Translations under genes and position numbers: made by a program
Source: an uncultured Acetobacterium sp.
Lineage (GTDB): Bacteria; Bacillota; Clostridia; Eubacteriales; Eubacteriaceae
Reading direction: 5' to 3'
Length of the DNA: 64,000 nucleotides
Assembly: GCF_963664135.1 (NCBI RefSeq)
Contig: NZ_OY760905.1
Location: forward strand, 186,001 to 250,000
Shown here: piece by piece, positions 25,077 to 34,491 of the stretch
Layout of the letters: every line of letters begins with the position of its first letter
How positions within the stretch are numbered: position 1 is the stretch's first letter
The notes under the pieces: model-generated
What the model was told of the DNA's origin: nothing
What the model saw: only the letters and a program-made list of their open reading frames with translations
The model's database searches: none

Positions 25077-27041
25077 ATGAAAAATTGCAAATACCCCCAT
25101 CTGTTTTCCCCGATTGTGTTGGGGAACACCCTGTTTAGAAACCGTATTTTTGCATCACCGACTGGCTACCAGAATCTCAATGGCGATGGTTATCTCAATG
25201 AGGGCGCGGCCGCTTATTATGAACGCAAAGCCCGGGGCGGCGCGGCCAGCGTGACTTCCTTTGAAGGGATTGTCGATGGCGAACTGGGTCGCGGCGGGGC
25301 TACCCATATCTGTCTGGACACCCCTAATATCAGCAACAACCTGTCCCGGCTGGCCTATGGGGTCAAAACTTATGGGGCAGTGGCTTCGCTGGAACTGCAG
25401 CATACCGGAATGTTTGCCAATCGGGATCTGTCTTTTTTTGGTGCGTCCTCTAAAGGCGTTGCCTATGGCCCGGTAGAATGTGAGCTGGCTGGCCGTACGA
25501 TTCAGGCCATGGATGAGGAGATCATCGAACGGACGATTAAAAAATTTGCTCAGGGTGCCGGTCTGGCAAAACGCTGTGGCTTTGGGATGGTCACCGTCCA
25601 TGCCGGTCATGGCTGGCTGTTGCACCAGTTTCTTTCACCGATTACCAATACCCGTACCGATAAATGGGGCGGCAAAGATGTCGAGAACCGGGCCCGGTTG
25701 GTTATTGCTGTCTGCGATGCCATCCGCAAAGAAGTCGGACCGGGTTTCCCGATTGAAATCCGTTTAAGTGGTTCCGAATGCTATGACGGCGGATTCGGGA
25801 TTGAAGATGGGATTGCGATTGACAAGCAGCTGGAAAACCACGTTGATTTACTGCACATCTCGGCTGGTAATCACGAGGTCGCTGAAGTGTTTGCGATCAC
25901 CCATCCCAGCATGTTTACCGAAGACGGCTGCAATGTCAAATATGCGGCCGAAATCAAGAAACACGTTAAAACGCCAGTGGCCACGGTCGGCGCTCTGGAT
26001 GATCCGGAACTGATGGAAGAAATCATCCGTTCGGGACAGGCCGATGTAGTGGAAATGGCGCGGGGACTGCTGTGTGATCCCGATTTCCCCAATAAATTAC
26101 GTAGCGGCAATGAAGACAAGATTATTAAGTGCATGCGCTGTTTATCCTGTTTTTCCAGCGAACTCACCAACGGCGAACCGTATTGTGCCCTGAATCCGGA
26201 AACCGGCCGGGAACTGGAAATGAAATTTGCCATTCCCACCGCAGTGACCAAGAAAGTGTTGGTCGCTGGCGGTGGCATTGGCGGGATGCAGGCGGCGCTG
26301 ACCTGTGCCGACCGCGGCCATGAGGTGATTTTAGTTGAGAAACGTGATCGTCTGGGTGGGGTGCTCCGCTGTGAAGAAGCGGTGGCCTTTAAGAAGAATC
26401 TGGACGCGTATCTGAACCAGCAGGAACAACGGATTCAAGATGCCAACATTGAGGTGCGCCTGAATACTGCGGTGACGCCAGAACTGGCAGAAGCCATCAA
26501 CCCGGACATCATCATTGCAGCCATGGGTGCCGAACCGGTTAAACCGGCCATCCCCGGCATTGATAATAAAAATGTGATCTGTGCCCAGGATGCCTATACC
26601 GCCATTGAGTCAATCGGTGATGAAGCGGTGATCATCGGGGCCGGTCTGGTTGGGGTGGAGCTGGGACTACACCTGATTGCCAACGGCAAAAAAGTTAAAA
26701 TCGTTGAATTGTCCGACCGGGTTAATGACGGCGGCAATTTCCTCCATATGCTGGGCCTGGAATTTGAAATCATTAAACGAGGATTGGACATTCAATTTAA
26801 TACCAAGGTTAAAGAAATTCAGGAAAACGGTGTTTTATGTGAACTAAACGGGGCTGACCAATTCGTAGCCGCCGACACGGTGATCTACGCTGTGGGCCAG
26901 AAACCCCGCCGTGACGCTGCCCTGGCGCTGAATTTCTCCGCACCGGAATTCTACCTGGTGGGGGATGTGATCGCGCCCCGGGATATTACCAGTGCCAACA
27001 CCGAAGCCTTTATGACCGCCCGGAACATCGGCCGTTTCTAA
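25077..27041 (+). CDS. Old-yellow-enzyme/2,4-dienoyl-CoA reductase-like Fe-S flavin oxidoreductase
   Basis: A 654-residue three-part enzyme. Residues 1-345 are an FMN TIM barrel (VTVHAGHGWLLHQFLSP, TRTDKWGG..ENR). A 4Fe-4S ligand set CMRCLSC...YCALNP spans about 352-372. Residues about 390-654 bind FAD and NAD(P), with AGGGIGGMQAAL and IIGAGLVGVELG. This is the layout of 2,4-dienoyl-CoA reductase, enoate reductase and bile-acid BaiCD/BaiH proteins, which reduce activated C=C bonds. In an acetogen-like anaerobe it might reduce an alternative electron acceptor, but the substrate is unknown. ATG follows AGGAGA. A terminator follows. Confidence 0.88.
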   Translation: MKNCKYPHLFSPIVLGNTLFRNRIFASPTGYQNLNGDGYLNEGAAAYYERKARGGAASVTSFEGIVDGELGRGGATHICLDTPNISNNLSRLAYGVKTYGAVASLELQHTGMFANRDLSFFGASSKGVAYGPVECELAGRTIQAMDEEIIERTIKKFAQGAGLAKRCGFGMVTVHAGHGWLLHQFLSPITNTRTDKWGGKDVENRARLVIAVCDAIRKEVGPGFPIEIRLSGSECYDGGFGIEDGIAIDKQLENHVDLLHISAGNHEVAEVFAITHPSMFTEDGCNVKYAAEIKKHVKTPVATVGALDDPELMEEIIRSGQADVVEMARGLLCDPDFPNKLRSGNEDKIIKCMRCLSCFSSELTNGEPYCALNPETGRELEMKFAIPTAVTKKVLVAGGGIGGMQAALTCADRGHEVILVEKRDRLGGVLRCEEAVAFKKNLDAYLNQQEQRIQDANIEVRLNTAVTPELAEAINPDIIIAAMGAEPVKPAIPGIDNKNVICAQDAYTAIESIGDEAVIIGAGLVGVELGLHLIANGKKVKIVELSDRVNDGGNFLHMLGLEFEIIKRGLDIQFNTKVKEIQENGVLCELNGADQFVAADTVIYAVGQKPRRDAALALNFSAPEFYLVGDVIAPRDITSANTEAFMTARNIGRF

Positions 27042-27077
27042 AAAGATGATTTAAAAAAAATAGCAAGACATTATTTA

Positions 27078-27119
27078 ACCGCCGCTTTCTGATTGATTTC
27101 AGAAAACGGCGGTTTTTTG
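27078..27119 (+). terminator. Terminator, first of two identical 42-bp copies
   Basis: ACCGCCG...CGGCGGTTTTTTG: arms ACCGCCGTTTTCTGA-like with an imperfect stem and T6. The same 42 bases recur at 29067-29108, bracketing the AbiE-type gene pair. It ends the flavin oxidoreductase transcript. Confidence 0.85.
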
Positions 27120-27319
27120 CGATCGCACAGAGGCGTCGGAACTGCGAAGATCGAGGCAAGTATTTTTTTTCTGATAAAGTCATTGCCTGAAATACCAAGA
27201 CACGTTATAATAAATGTAAGGATCATAGTGTAAATAGTAATATAACCATTTGATTTGAAGATAGAATTAAAAGGAAAAATACAAAGAAAGTAAGATTAAT
27301 AATAAAAAAGGTGATCAAA

Positions 27320-28084
27320 ATGAACGTTGCACAGATTGTTCGAAATAGAATTGAAAAATATGACGAAGCTGAGCCGATTTTATTCAGAGAAATTACATTT
27401 GATATGAATAGTCAAAAATCTGCAGCTTATGTCGCCTTGAATCGAATGATTAATGAAAAAGTAATTGAACAGTTTGAAAAAGGTGTCTATTATAAACCGA
27501 AGCGAACTAAATTTGGCACCATTCAAATTGACAAGAATAAATTGATTAAAAAAAAATATCTTGATGGCGATCATCAGGCGACTGGCTATATTACAGGGCC
27601 AGTGCTATGGAACCAATGGGGATTAACAACCCAGATTCCTAAAAGAACTTGGGTCGCCAGAAATATCCGTCAAAAAAGATTGGACGAAAACTTGAACGTT
27701 GTGCTGGTTAAGGCGAAAGCTGTCATTAACAAAGGGAATATTGAGGCGTTACAATATTTAGATATGCTAGATCAAATTGATCTGATCCCGGATACAACGG
27801 TCGAGGCTTCTCTTGATAAGATGATAAAAATCTTTAAAAATAAATTTAATGAAGAAGTAAAAATGACTGTTTTAGAAAATGCCCAAAACTATAACAAACA
27901 GGTTCAAGTGCTTGTAGGTTTGATTGCCGAAGTAGCAGACATTGGGGATGCTTATTTTAAAGCACGATTGAAGCATTACAAAGAGGCGGTTGCCAAAGGG
28001 AAAAAAGTCATTCTGGCAGTTCATCCGGAGGTTTTTAAAGATAATCGAACCTGGGGGAATAGTTATGCAGTTACACAAAAATAA
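27320..28084 (+). CDS. AbiEi-like antitoxin (DUF6088 family protein)
   Basis: A protein of about 254 residues that precedes and overlaps an AbiEii-type nucleotidyltransferase gene. The N-terminal part looks like the winged-helix found in AbiEi antitoxins (AAYVALNRMINEKVIEQFEKG). The middle has YITGPVLWNQWGLTTQIP, characteristic of DUF6088/AbiEi proteins. AbiEi proteins repress their own promoter and neutralise the toxin in a type IV manner. ATG at 27320 follows AAAGGTG; a GTG three codons earlier is less likely. Base composition is clearly AT-richer than the chromosome upstream, consistent with transfer. Confidence 0.8.
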   Translation: MNVAQIVRNRIEKYDEAEPILFREITFDMNSQKSAAYVALNRMINEKVIEQFEKGVYYKPKRTKFGTIQIDKNKLIKKKYLDGDHQATGYITGPVLWNQWGLTTQIPKRTWVARNIRQKRLDENLNVVLVKAKAVINKGNIEALQYLDMLDQIDLIPDTTVEASLDKMIKIFKNKFNEEVKMTVLENAQNYNKQVQVLVGLIAEVADIGDAYFKARLKHYKEAVAKGKKVILAVHPEVFKDNRTWGNSYAVTQK

Positions 28085-29015
28085 CGAAATGTATCAGGAT
28101 TTGATCAAGTTGACAGCCGACTTCTTTCAATTAGATCCAACAATTATTGAAAAAGATTACTGGGTGACTTTTGCTCTACATAATCTGGCTCATTCTGAAA
28201 TGGGCGAGCGGATTGTATTTAAAGGAGGGACTTCACTGACAAAGTGTTATGCGGATTTGAGACGGTTTTCGGAGGATATTGATATCGCCCTCTTGTCAGA
28301 AGGGCTCACTAATAGTTCAATAAAAAAACAATTGAAAAAAACTGAAATGATTATGAGTGAAGGCTTTGAAAAAAGTTCATTTGAAGATGAAATAGCAAGT
28401 GGAAATTATCGCTACATACAATATAATTATCGATCAATATTTTCAGGTTCTTTAGAAGAACTCCATCCCCAAATAAGATTTGAATTGACAAGCTTTATGG
28501 AGCCTTATCCATATGAACAAAGAGAGGTTAGATCCTTTGTTGGTACTTTCTTGGAAGAAAATGGTTATACCGAAGAAATGATCAATTTAGGATTGAGTCG
28601 TTTTAGACTAAACGTTTTATTAATAAATCGGACTGTGATCGAAAAATTGGTCTCACTTATTAGAATGTCCTACGAGCCTGACTTAAAAGAACTACTGACA
28701 AAAACACGTCATTTATATGATCTGTATCAAACATTTGATTTGGTAGAAGCGTTTTATGAGAATCCAAAAGAATTTCACGAAATGGTAGAATTGGTAAAGA
28801 AAGCAGAAGTAACTGCACGTTTCAAGGATACATATCCCTATGAAGAAAAGTGGTTTAAAGCGCCTTTGATCAATGTTATGGACGATAAAAGGATAAAAAA
28901 AGCGTATCGAGAAAATTTTGGGGCTGAATTCGTTTATGGCGAATTACCGGATTATGAACTGGTCATTAAAAAAATCATACTTATCATTGACCGATTAAAA
29001 GCTGCTGACTTATAA
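28065..29015 (+). CDS. AbiEii/AbiGii-family nucleotidyltransferase toxin
   Basis: A 316-residue protein. The DNA polymerase beta-like nucleotidyltransferase motif FKGGTSLTK (hG[GS]) is followed by RFSEDIDIAL, with the metal-binding D-x-D. IEKDYWVTFALHNL near the N-terminus is a strong family signature. ATG at 28065, within the last codons of the antitoxin gene and after CTGGGGG, is chosen; the overlap of 20 bases implies coupled translation. The family blocks phage growth by inactivating host tRNA or related targets with added nucleotides (AbiE, MenA type). Both genes look intact. Confidence 0.88.
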   Translation: MQLHKNNEMYQDLIKLTADFFQLDPTIIEKDYWVTFALHNLAHSEMGERIVFKGGTSLTKCYADLRRFSEDIDIALLSEGLTNSSIKKQLKKTEMIMSEGFEKSSFEDEIASGNYRYIQYNYRSIFSGSLEELHPQIRFELTSFMEPYPYEQREVRSFVGTFLEENGYTEEMINLGLSRFRLNVLLINRTVIEKLVSLIRMSYEPDLKELLTKTRHLYDLYQTFDLVEAFYENPKEFHEMVELVKKAEVTARFKDTYPYEEKWFKAPLINVMDDKRIKKAYRENFGAEFVYGELPDYELVIKKIILIIDRLKAADL

Positions 29016-29066
29016 ACGCAGAAAAAACGATAATGTCTGAAGTTGAGTCGGAAAAAATTTAAACTT

Positions 29067-29108
29067 ACCGCCGCTTTCTGATTGATTTCAGAAAACGGCG
29101 GTTTTTTG
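29067..29108 (+). terminator. Terminator, second identical 42-bp copy
   Basis: Base-for-base the same as 27078-27119, including the imperfect loop and T6. It lies 51 bases after the toxin stop. Confidence 0.85.
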
Positions 29109-29229
29109 ATCAGGGATAGATTAGGTCAATATGACATGAATGAGCCACTTTTGTAATGTCCGGTTTTATGCTACAATACCTAAAACAGTTGTTGAAAACC
29201 AATATTTTATATTTGAAAAGGAGCAATTT

Positions 29230-29601
29230 ATGAAATTAGCATGGGTAACAGTCACCGTCAAGGACATGGATGAATCGATCCAGTTTTACACCGATGTGGT
29301 CGGTTTGACAGTAGACAGCCGCCGACCGACGGGACCAGGTATGGAACTGGCTTTTTTAGGGGATGGTGAAACCAAGCTGGAACTGGTTTGCAATCAGGCC
29401 GTTTCGGAGTTTGGCATCGGTGACAGTATTTCGCTGGGCTTCGAAGTTGACTCAGTCGATGAAACCCTGGTAGCACTAAAAACCAAAGGCATAGCCCTGC
29501 ACAGCGGCCCGTTTCAGCCCGCGCCACACGTCAAGTTTTTCTTTATCACCGATCCCAATGGGTTGAAGGTTCAGTTTTTGGAGTATATCAAGCAGGTATA
29601 A
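29230..29601 (+). CDS. VOC family protein (glyoxalase/bleomycin-resistance fold)
   Basis: A 123-residue single-domain VOC protein. It opens WVTVTVKDMDESIQFYTDV and ends FFITDPNGLKVQFLEY; the two beta-alpha-beta-beta-beta units and an E in the final strand fit a metal-binding member. ATG at 29230 follows AAGGAGC. An upstream in-frame extension to 29140 has no ribosome site and overlaps the promoter, where TGCTACAAT (extended -10) is visible at 29168-29176. The substrate cannot be deduced. Confidence 0.85.
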   Translation: MKLAWVTVTVKDMDESIQFYTDVVGLTVDSRRPTGPGMELAFLGDGETKLELVCNQAVSEFGIGDSISLGFEVDSVDETLVALKTKGIALHSGPFQPAPHVKFFFITDPNGLKVQFLEYIKQV

Positions 29602-29652
29602 ATGAAACATGTCAACACAATGAGTGATCCACCTCCCGGATCGCTTTTTGCA

Positions 29653-29840
29653 GCTCACAGGCATTAATCCTGTGAGTTTGTTTTTTTGCCAAACGGTCGA
29701 TATAATCTTTCTTTCTGTGCCATTAAATGATACAATAGTTCCATTCAAACCGATTACATAGGTATTGAGGTAAATGTAAGATGAAGTCAAATTATGCTTT
29801 TTTAACCGATCTTTTTCCGGCGCTAATGGATCAGCCCTAA
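29653..29840 (+). repeat. Terminator-plus-promoter repeat, copy T2, with a gene-start remnant
   Basis: Hairpin GCTCACAGG..CCTGTGAGTTT with T7, then the shared tail GCCATTAAATGATACAAT and CCATTCAAACCGATTACATA. It continues into an ATG at 29781 with 19 codons (MKSNYAFLTDLFPALMD, then stop), which resembles the start of type I restriction HsdR subunits. Copy T4 continues into a mutated version of the same bases. From 29841 to 29979 only fragments are seen, including a short MNDLSRLVNVDAQNDV reading. Confidence 0.7.
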
Positions 29841-29979
29841 TGCGATGACCCGGATGAATGATCTATCCAGGCTGGTGAACGTTGACGCCCAAAATGATGT
29901 TTAAGAGATGAAGAAGCTAATATTGTCTGCTCCATTTTTTGTTGGGTTATCCTAAATTTTACAAGGATGGTTATAATTG

Positions 29980-32955
29980 ATGAGTGAAATAAAACAAGCA
30001 TTTGGTAAAAATTTTATTAGACAAGCACGACCTGATCATGATATGCGACTATTGGATGTAGAAACAGTAATATCTTCATGGAAGAATGCGTTATCTTTCA
30101 TTGAACAAGAAGAAAATTATCATGGATTTCGACCAGCACAACTCGGAGCGCTTTTTTCAATTAAAGCTCATTGGACAGTTTCAGAAGAGCCGGCAACTAT
30201 TGTTATGCCAACTGGTACAGGTAAAACGGAAACTATGATTGCTACGGTCGTGTCTGAAATGATTAAAAGAACGCTAATTATTGTCCCAAGTAATTTATTG
30301 AGAATACAAACTGTTGATAAATTTATTACATTTGGTGTATTACAAGATTTCAACATAATAAATGCTTCTGCAATAAAACCTTCAGTCACTGCCTTAGTTA
30401 CAACACCAAAAGATCTTTCCGAATTAAAAGAAATTCTAAAAAGGTCAAATGTTGTGATCACTACGATGTCACTTCTACAAAGGTTTTCTGACAAATATTT
30501 AGCTGAAATAAGTGTTCTTTGCGAAACACTGATTGTAGATGAAGCGCACCATATAGCAGCAGGCACATGGACAAAAGTCAAACATAAGTTGAGAAAATTA
30601 AAGTGTATTCAATTTACGGCAACGCCATTTAGAAATGATGGGAAGAAAATTGATGGGAAAATAATTTATAATTTTCCTTTGTCAATGGCACAAGAACAAG
30701 GGTATTTTAAGCAAATTAAATTTTCGCCAATCTGGGAATTTGATGAAGAAAAGGGAGATTATTCTATTGCTTCTGCTGCAATTAAGCAATTAGATAGTGA
30801 TTTAAAAGCAGGATATAAACATATTATTTTAGTAAGAGCCAAAGATAAGCGTTCAGCTGATCGTTTGTTTAATAATATTTATAATCCGAATTTTAAAAAG
30901 TATAAACCTGTATTAGTGCATAGTAATATCGCCAAAAAGGAAAGAGAAGAAGCTATAAAAGCGCTTAGACAGGGTGACTCAAAGATAGTTATTTGCGTTG
31001 ATATGTTCGGAGAGGGGATCGACATACCAAGCTTAAAAATTGCAGCTATTCATGATAAATATAAGTCGCTACCAATAACTTTACAGTTCATCGGCAGATT
31101 CGCGAGATCTAGCGAAGAACTAGGAAATGCTACCGTGATCACTAATATTGCAAATGATGACTTGAATGAATCTTTGAGAGAACTTTATTGTCAAGATTCA
31201 GATTGGAATGTTTTACTTCATGTAATGGCTAAACAAAAAATTGATAAGGAATTGTCCCTACAAGAGCTTGTTCAAGGGTTTGATAATAAATCCTTGCTTG
31301 GCATGTCAATCAATCAATTAAGACCAAAAATTAGCATGATTGCCTACAAAACAGATGAAAAGAAATGGAATCTTAATGCTATTTATAAGGCGTTTAGTTC
31401 AGAAAATTGTTTCATTACAATCAACAATGATAATGGTATTATTATAATTATTGAAAAATCTGATTCTAATATAGAATGGACTTCCTTCAAAGGCCTCAAT
31501 GATACTAATTGGAATCTACACTTAATATATTGGAATCCAAATATTAAAATGTTTTTTGTTAACAGTACAAATAAAAGCATTTCAGATAAAATAGCAACTG
31601 GACTTTTTTCTGATTACGAAAAAATAGTGGGAGAGAGAGTATTCCGGTGTTTGCATGGAATTAACAGATTGATGTTGGGTACTGTTGGGCTTAAATCAGC
31701 CATTGATGGGCCTATTAGATATCGCATGTTTGCGGGACTTGACATCGCCAACGGAATTACAGAGTCACAAAAAGAGACTTCGTTTAAATCCAATCTTTTT
31801 GGAGTTGGATATAACGGTCATGGTAAAGTAAGTATCGGTTGTTCATATAAAGGGCGTGTTTGGTCGAGGTGGGTTGAAAGCATCCAATACTGGACTGATT
31901 GGTGTAATGATATAGCTGCTCGACTAAAAAACGATGAAATTGATACCTCGAAAATATTTGAAGGGGCATTAATCCCTGAAATTATAATAGACCGTCCAGT
32001 TTCAGTACCATATGGGATTGAATGGCCAATCGACTTGGAATTTATAAATGATAATAATGTTCATATCATACACGGCACTAATGAGTATCCTATTTATATG
32101 ATGGATATCAAACTTTCAGAGTATAATGAAAGTGGGCCAATAAAGTTTTGTGTAGGGAATGAATCAGTCGCAGAAGAATATGAATTGAGAATTAATAATA
32201 ATGGTGCTGAGTTCATTACGGTTAAACCGAGCGGTTTTATCTTCAAGAAGAATAAAAATATATACAAAATGACGGAATTTTTCGATGAATTTCCGCCGCG
32301 AATAAAATTCGTTGATCAATCAATGCTAGAAGGAAATTGTCTTGTGAAAATTACATCATGTCCTCCTCTGTTTAATATGGACCGCATAAAACCATGGAAT
32401 TGGGAAAATACGAACATCCGGATTGAATCACAGGGAATTATTCGAAACAAAGATAGCATTCAATATAAGGTTATTCAGAATTTAATTGATTCGGAACAAT
32501 ATGATGTGATTTTTGATGATGATTCCTCTGGAGAAATTGCAGATATCATAAGTATAATCGATGTGAATGAAAAAATAATTATTAAGTTTTATCATTGCAA
32601 ATATTCTCATGGAGACAACCCGGGAGCTAGAGTAGCAGATTTATATGAGGTATGTGGTCAAGCTGAAAAATCTATAAAATGGTGTCAAGACCCTACGGCG
32701 ATAATTGATCGTATGATAAAAAGAGAAGCCGTAAGGTTACGTTCAGATAGTACGCGGTTTGAAATTGGAAATATAAGAAAACTCAAAGAGATAAAAAATA
32801 AAATGCGGGTTTACCCAACAAATTTTGAAGTATTCATTGTACAACCCGGAATTGATTCCAAAGTCATATCAGATGACATGATTCGTATACTAACTGGTAC
32901 AGCATCTTACTTAATGGATACTTATAGTATAAAGCTACAAGTTATATGTAGCTAA
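29980..32955 (+). CDS. SF2 DEAD/DEAH helicase with nuclease-like C-terminal domain (defence candidate)
   Basis: A 991-residue protein. Residues 55-400 are a superfamily 2 helicase: Walker A MPTGTGKT near 76, DEAH box VDEAHH near 186, TATPFR near 213, and motifs V/VI (GEGIDIPSL, QFIGRFARS) near 345-375. The middle 400 residues are unrecognised. Near 845-895 there is FDDDSSGEIADI, a hydrophobic strand and YHCKYS, then ADLYEVCGQAEKS: a D...E/Q-x-K-like arrangement seen in restriction-type nucleases (inference). ATG at 29980 follows AAGGATGG; a TTG just before is less likely. The gene is AT-rich, lies behind repeat T2, and is followed by two small genes. It is probably an antiphage or restriction-like module. 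Confidence 0.8.
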   Translation: MSEIKQAFGKNFIRQARPDHDMRLLDVETVISSWKNALSFIEQEENYHGFRPAQLGALFSIKAHWTVSEEPATIVMPTGTGKTETMIATVVSEMIKRTLIIVPSNLLRIQTVDKFITFGVLQDFNIINASAIKPSVTALVTTPKDLSELKEILKRSNVVITTMSLLQRFSDKYLAEISVLCETLIVDEAHHIAAGTWTKVKHKLRKLKCIQFTATPFRNDGKKIDGKIIYNFPLSMAQEQGYFKQIKFSPIWEFDEEKGDYSIASAAIKQLDSDLKAGYKHIILVRAKDKRSADRLFNNIYNPNFKKYKPVLVHSNIAKKEREEAIKALRQGDSKIVICVDMFGEGIDIPSLKIAAIHDKYKSLPITLQFIGRFARSSEELGNATVITNIANDDLNESLRELYCQDSDWNVLLHVMAKQKIDKELSLQELVQGFDNKSLLGMSINQLRPKISMIAYKTDEKKWNLNAIYKAFSSENCFITINNDNGIIIIIEKSDSNIEWTSFKGLNDTNWNLHLIYWNPNIKMFFVNSTNKSISDKIATGLFSDYEKIVGERVFRCLHGINRLMLGTVGLKSAIDGPIRYRMFAGLDIANGITESQKETSFKSNLFGVGYNGHGKVSIGCSYKGRVWSRWVESIQYWTDWCNDIAARLKNDEIDTSKIFEGALIPEIIIDRPVSVPYGIEWPIDLEFINDNNVHIIHGTNEYPIYMMDIKLSEYNESGPIKFCVGNESVAEEYELRINNNGAEFITVKPSGFIFKKNKNIYKMTEFFDEFPPRIKFVDQSMLEGNCLVKITSCPPLFNMDRIKPWNWENTNIRIESQGIIRNKDSIQYKVIQNLIDSEQYDVIFDDDSSGEIADIISIIDVNEKIIIKFYHCKYSHGDNPGARVADLYEVCGQAEKSIKWCQDPTAIIDRMIKREAVRLRSDSTRFEIGNIRKLKEIKNKMRVYPTNFEVFIVQPGIDSKVISDDMIRILTGTASYLMDTYSIKLQVICS

Positions 32956-33083
32956 ATAAACAATTATTTAGAATTGGTTTATTTCTATATACTACAAAAA
33001 ACTCCTCAAAACAATTTTTTTGAGTCACGAAGAGTTAGCGATTATTGATTATTTCGTTACCATTCTTAAATATAACTTGAACA

Positions 33084-33260
33084 TTGGAGAAAATCACAGT
33101 AGATAAAGATGTGTTTGATTTCTTGAAATATGTCTATTTTAAATCGTTAAGTAATTGTTATAATGCAGCGAGTAGAAGGGCGTATCTGGATATGTGCCGG
33201 ACCATTCGTTTTAACAATAAAAATGGCTATGAAACGCGCAAAAAATCAGTTCCAAAATAA
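33084..33260 (+). CDS. Possible small gene or C-terminal remnant (58 codons)
   Basis: An open frame starting at TTG (33084, no clear ribosome site) encodes a basic peptide containing LSNCYNAASRRAYLDMCRTI and ending KKSVPK. Its composition looks protein-like, and its stop lies 9 bases before the next gene's start. It could be a small member of the helicase module or the tail of a lost gene. No family recognised. The 127 bases before it (32956-33083) hold only a weak hairpin (ACTCCTCAAAA..TTTTTTTGAGT). Confidence 0.35.
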   Translation: MEKITVDKDVFDFLKYVYFKSLSNCYNAASRRAYLDMCRTIRFNNKNGYETRKKSVPK

Positions 33261-33269
33261 GGAGGAAAA

Positions 33270-34244
33270 ATGTTTGAATTTTGTGAAAAATGTAGGAAGA
33301 AGCACAAAGAAAAAGCTAGTGAATGTAAATATCCGGAAGTTGATCAGTTTATAAGTTTAATTAATAGGCAAGAAAGAAAGAATTATATATTAGAAGATTG
33401 TCCGGATGAAAATAATACAAATGAATACTCTGTAGATTTACATTATAAAGATGTTGTTTCACAGGAAAATTTATGGATAGAAGTTAAGGAAGTAATATTA
33501 TCAATGACAGATCCCGAGACAAAAGGAAAGAATAATGGTCAAGTACTTATAGAAAAAAGTATAAATTCTGTTTTAGGGGAACTGACAACTGAGGAATATA
33601 GCATGTTAGATGATTATAATTTAACGATTCCTTTTGAACAGTTTGGAGATAAAGATACTGTACAATTTGAAAGATCAGTATCTTTGTGGTTGAAAGAATT
33701 TTTCGATGGCAAACATGAGGAAAAATTATGTTACAAGAGAAAAAATAACAGAGAGATAAATATATATTTAAAAGTTAAAAGTCAAAATGAGACGGCACCT
33801 GGATATGGATTAGTGTATGTTAAGGAGGTCCAACCAAAAGATAATATTGGTGATAATTTTAGTGCATGTACTGATTTAAAACTAATCGAAAAATTGATCG
33901 AAAAAAACATAAAAAAAACAGAGGAAACAAAAAATAAATACCCCACTAATGAAAAGCATAGAATACTACTCAATATTTTAAGATTGCCATCTGGTATGGA
34001 AATATTTTGGAATGCAGAATTTGAAAGAGGTTTTGAAAATGATATAAGATCTCTTTTTGAAAATAAAAAAATAAGTAAAACAGATAATATCACAGAGTGT
34101 TATTTTGCTTATTTTATGAAAGACTATTTTAAGATGCGACCTAATCCTAATCCAAACTCGTCGCAAGTATTTATTTGTTATCCCATAATCAAAGGGATTA
34201 TTAATGAACCATATAAGTTTGAGTTTGATGTAGGAAATTATTAA
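33270..34244 (+). CDS. Uncharacterised protein with N-terminal Cys motif and possible nuclease-like core
   Basis: A 324-residue protein, no family recognised. The N-terminus CEKCRKKHKEKASEC may bind a metal. Around residues 50-78, YSVDLHYKD followed by LWIEVKEV gives a D...E-x-K spacing reminiscent of PD-(D/E)xK nucleases (inference from pattern only). The rest is lysine/glutamate-rich and helical. AAGGAGGA before the ATG is a strong ribosome site. AT-rich, codirectional with the helicase gene upstream, and separated from it by a 58-codon frame. It is likely part of the same module. Confidence 0.6.
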   Translation: MFEFCEKCRKKHKEKASECKYPEVDQFISLINRQERKNYILEDCPDENNTNEYSVDLHYKDVVSQENLWIEVKEVILSMTDPETKGKNNGQVLIEKSINSVLGELTTEEYSMLDDYNLTIPFEQFGDKDTVQFERSVSLWLKEFFDGKHEEKLCYKRKNNREINIYLKVKSQNETAPGYGLVYVKEVQPKDNIGDNFSACTDLKLIEKLIEKNIKKTEETKNKYPTNEKHRILLNILRLPSGMEIFWNAEFERGFENDIRSLFENKKISKTDNITECYFAYFMKDYFKMRPNPNPNSSQVFICYPIIKGIINEPYKFEFDVGNY

Positions 34245-34271
34245 AAATAAATTGGTATATTTATTTTGTTC

Positions 34272-34397
34272 CTAACAGTAGCCCACCGGGGCAATAGTCT
34301 CGACAAGGAACCCAGTGTCGACGAAATGATCTATCGCTGACCGGATGATTGTATCAGCAAATACCGCACCGTGATCGACTATTTTGCCGCTGCATAG
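34272..34397 (+). pseudogene. Short unrecognised coding remnant in a 600-bp gene-poor stretch
   Basis: One frame reads GNSLDKEPSVDEMIYR, stop, PDDCISKYRTVIDYFA, stop: protein-like but broken by TGA at 34338. Between 34245 and 34840 nothing else is a gene. There is a CTTAACTT motif copy at 34463-34491 and a hairpin GATGGATCTC/GAGATCCATC at 34756-34786. Confidence 0.3.
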
Positions 34398-34462
34398 CAG
34401 TGCGATTTTTGACACTTCAGTGTTAACTTACAACTACCGGAAACCGCTTGGGATTTTATTTC

Positions 34463-34491
34463 AGTGCCTCAGTACTAGGCGCACTTAACTT
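34463..34491 (+). repeat. GTGCC...GCACTTAACTT motif, first of about eleven copies
   Basis: GTGCCT and AGGCGCAC form a small hairpin, followed by TTAACTT. Other copies, all in the same orientation and all intergenic: 35476-35511, 36494-36515, 36547-36569, 41080-41096, 48635-48655, 55723-55745, 56642-56666, 59158-59179, 62197-62219, 62783-62804. The clearest form is CGGTGCCAGGCACACTTAAC. Confidence 0.6.
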
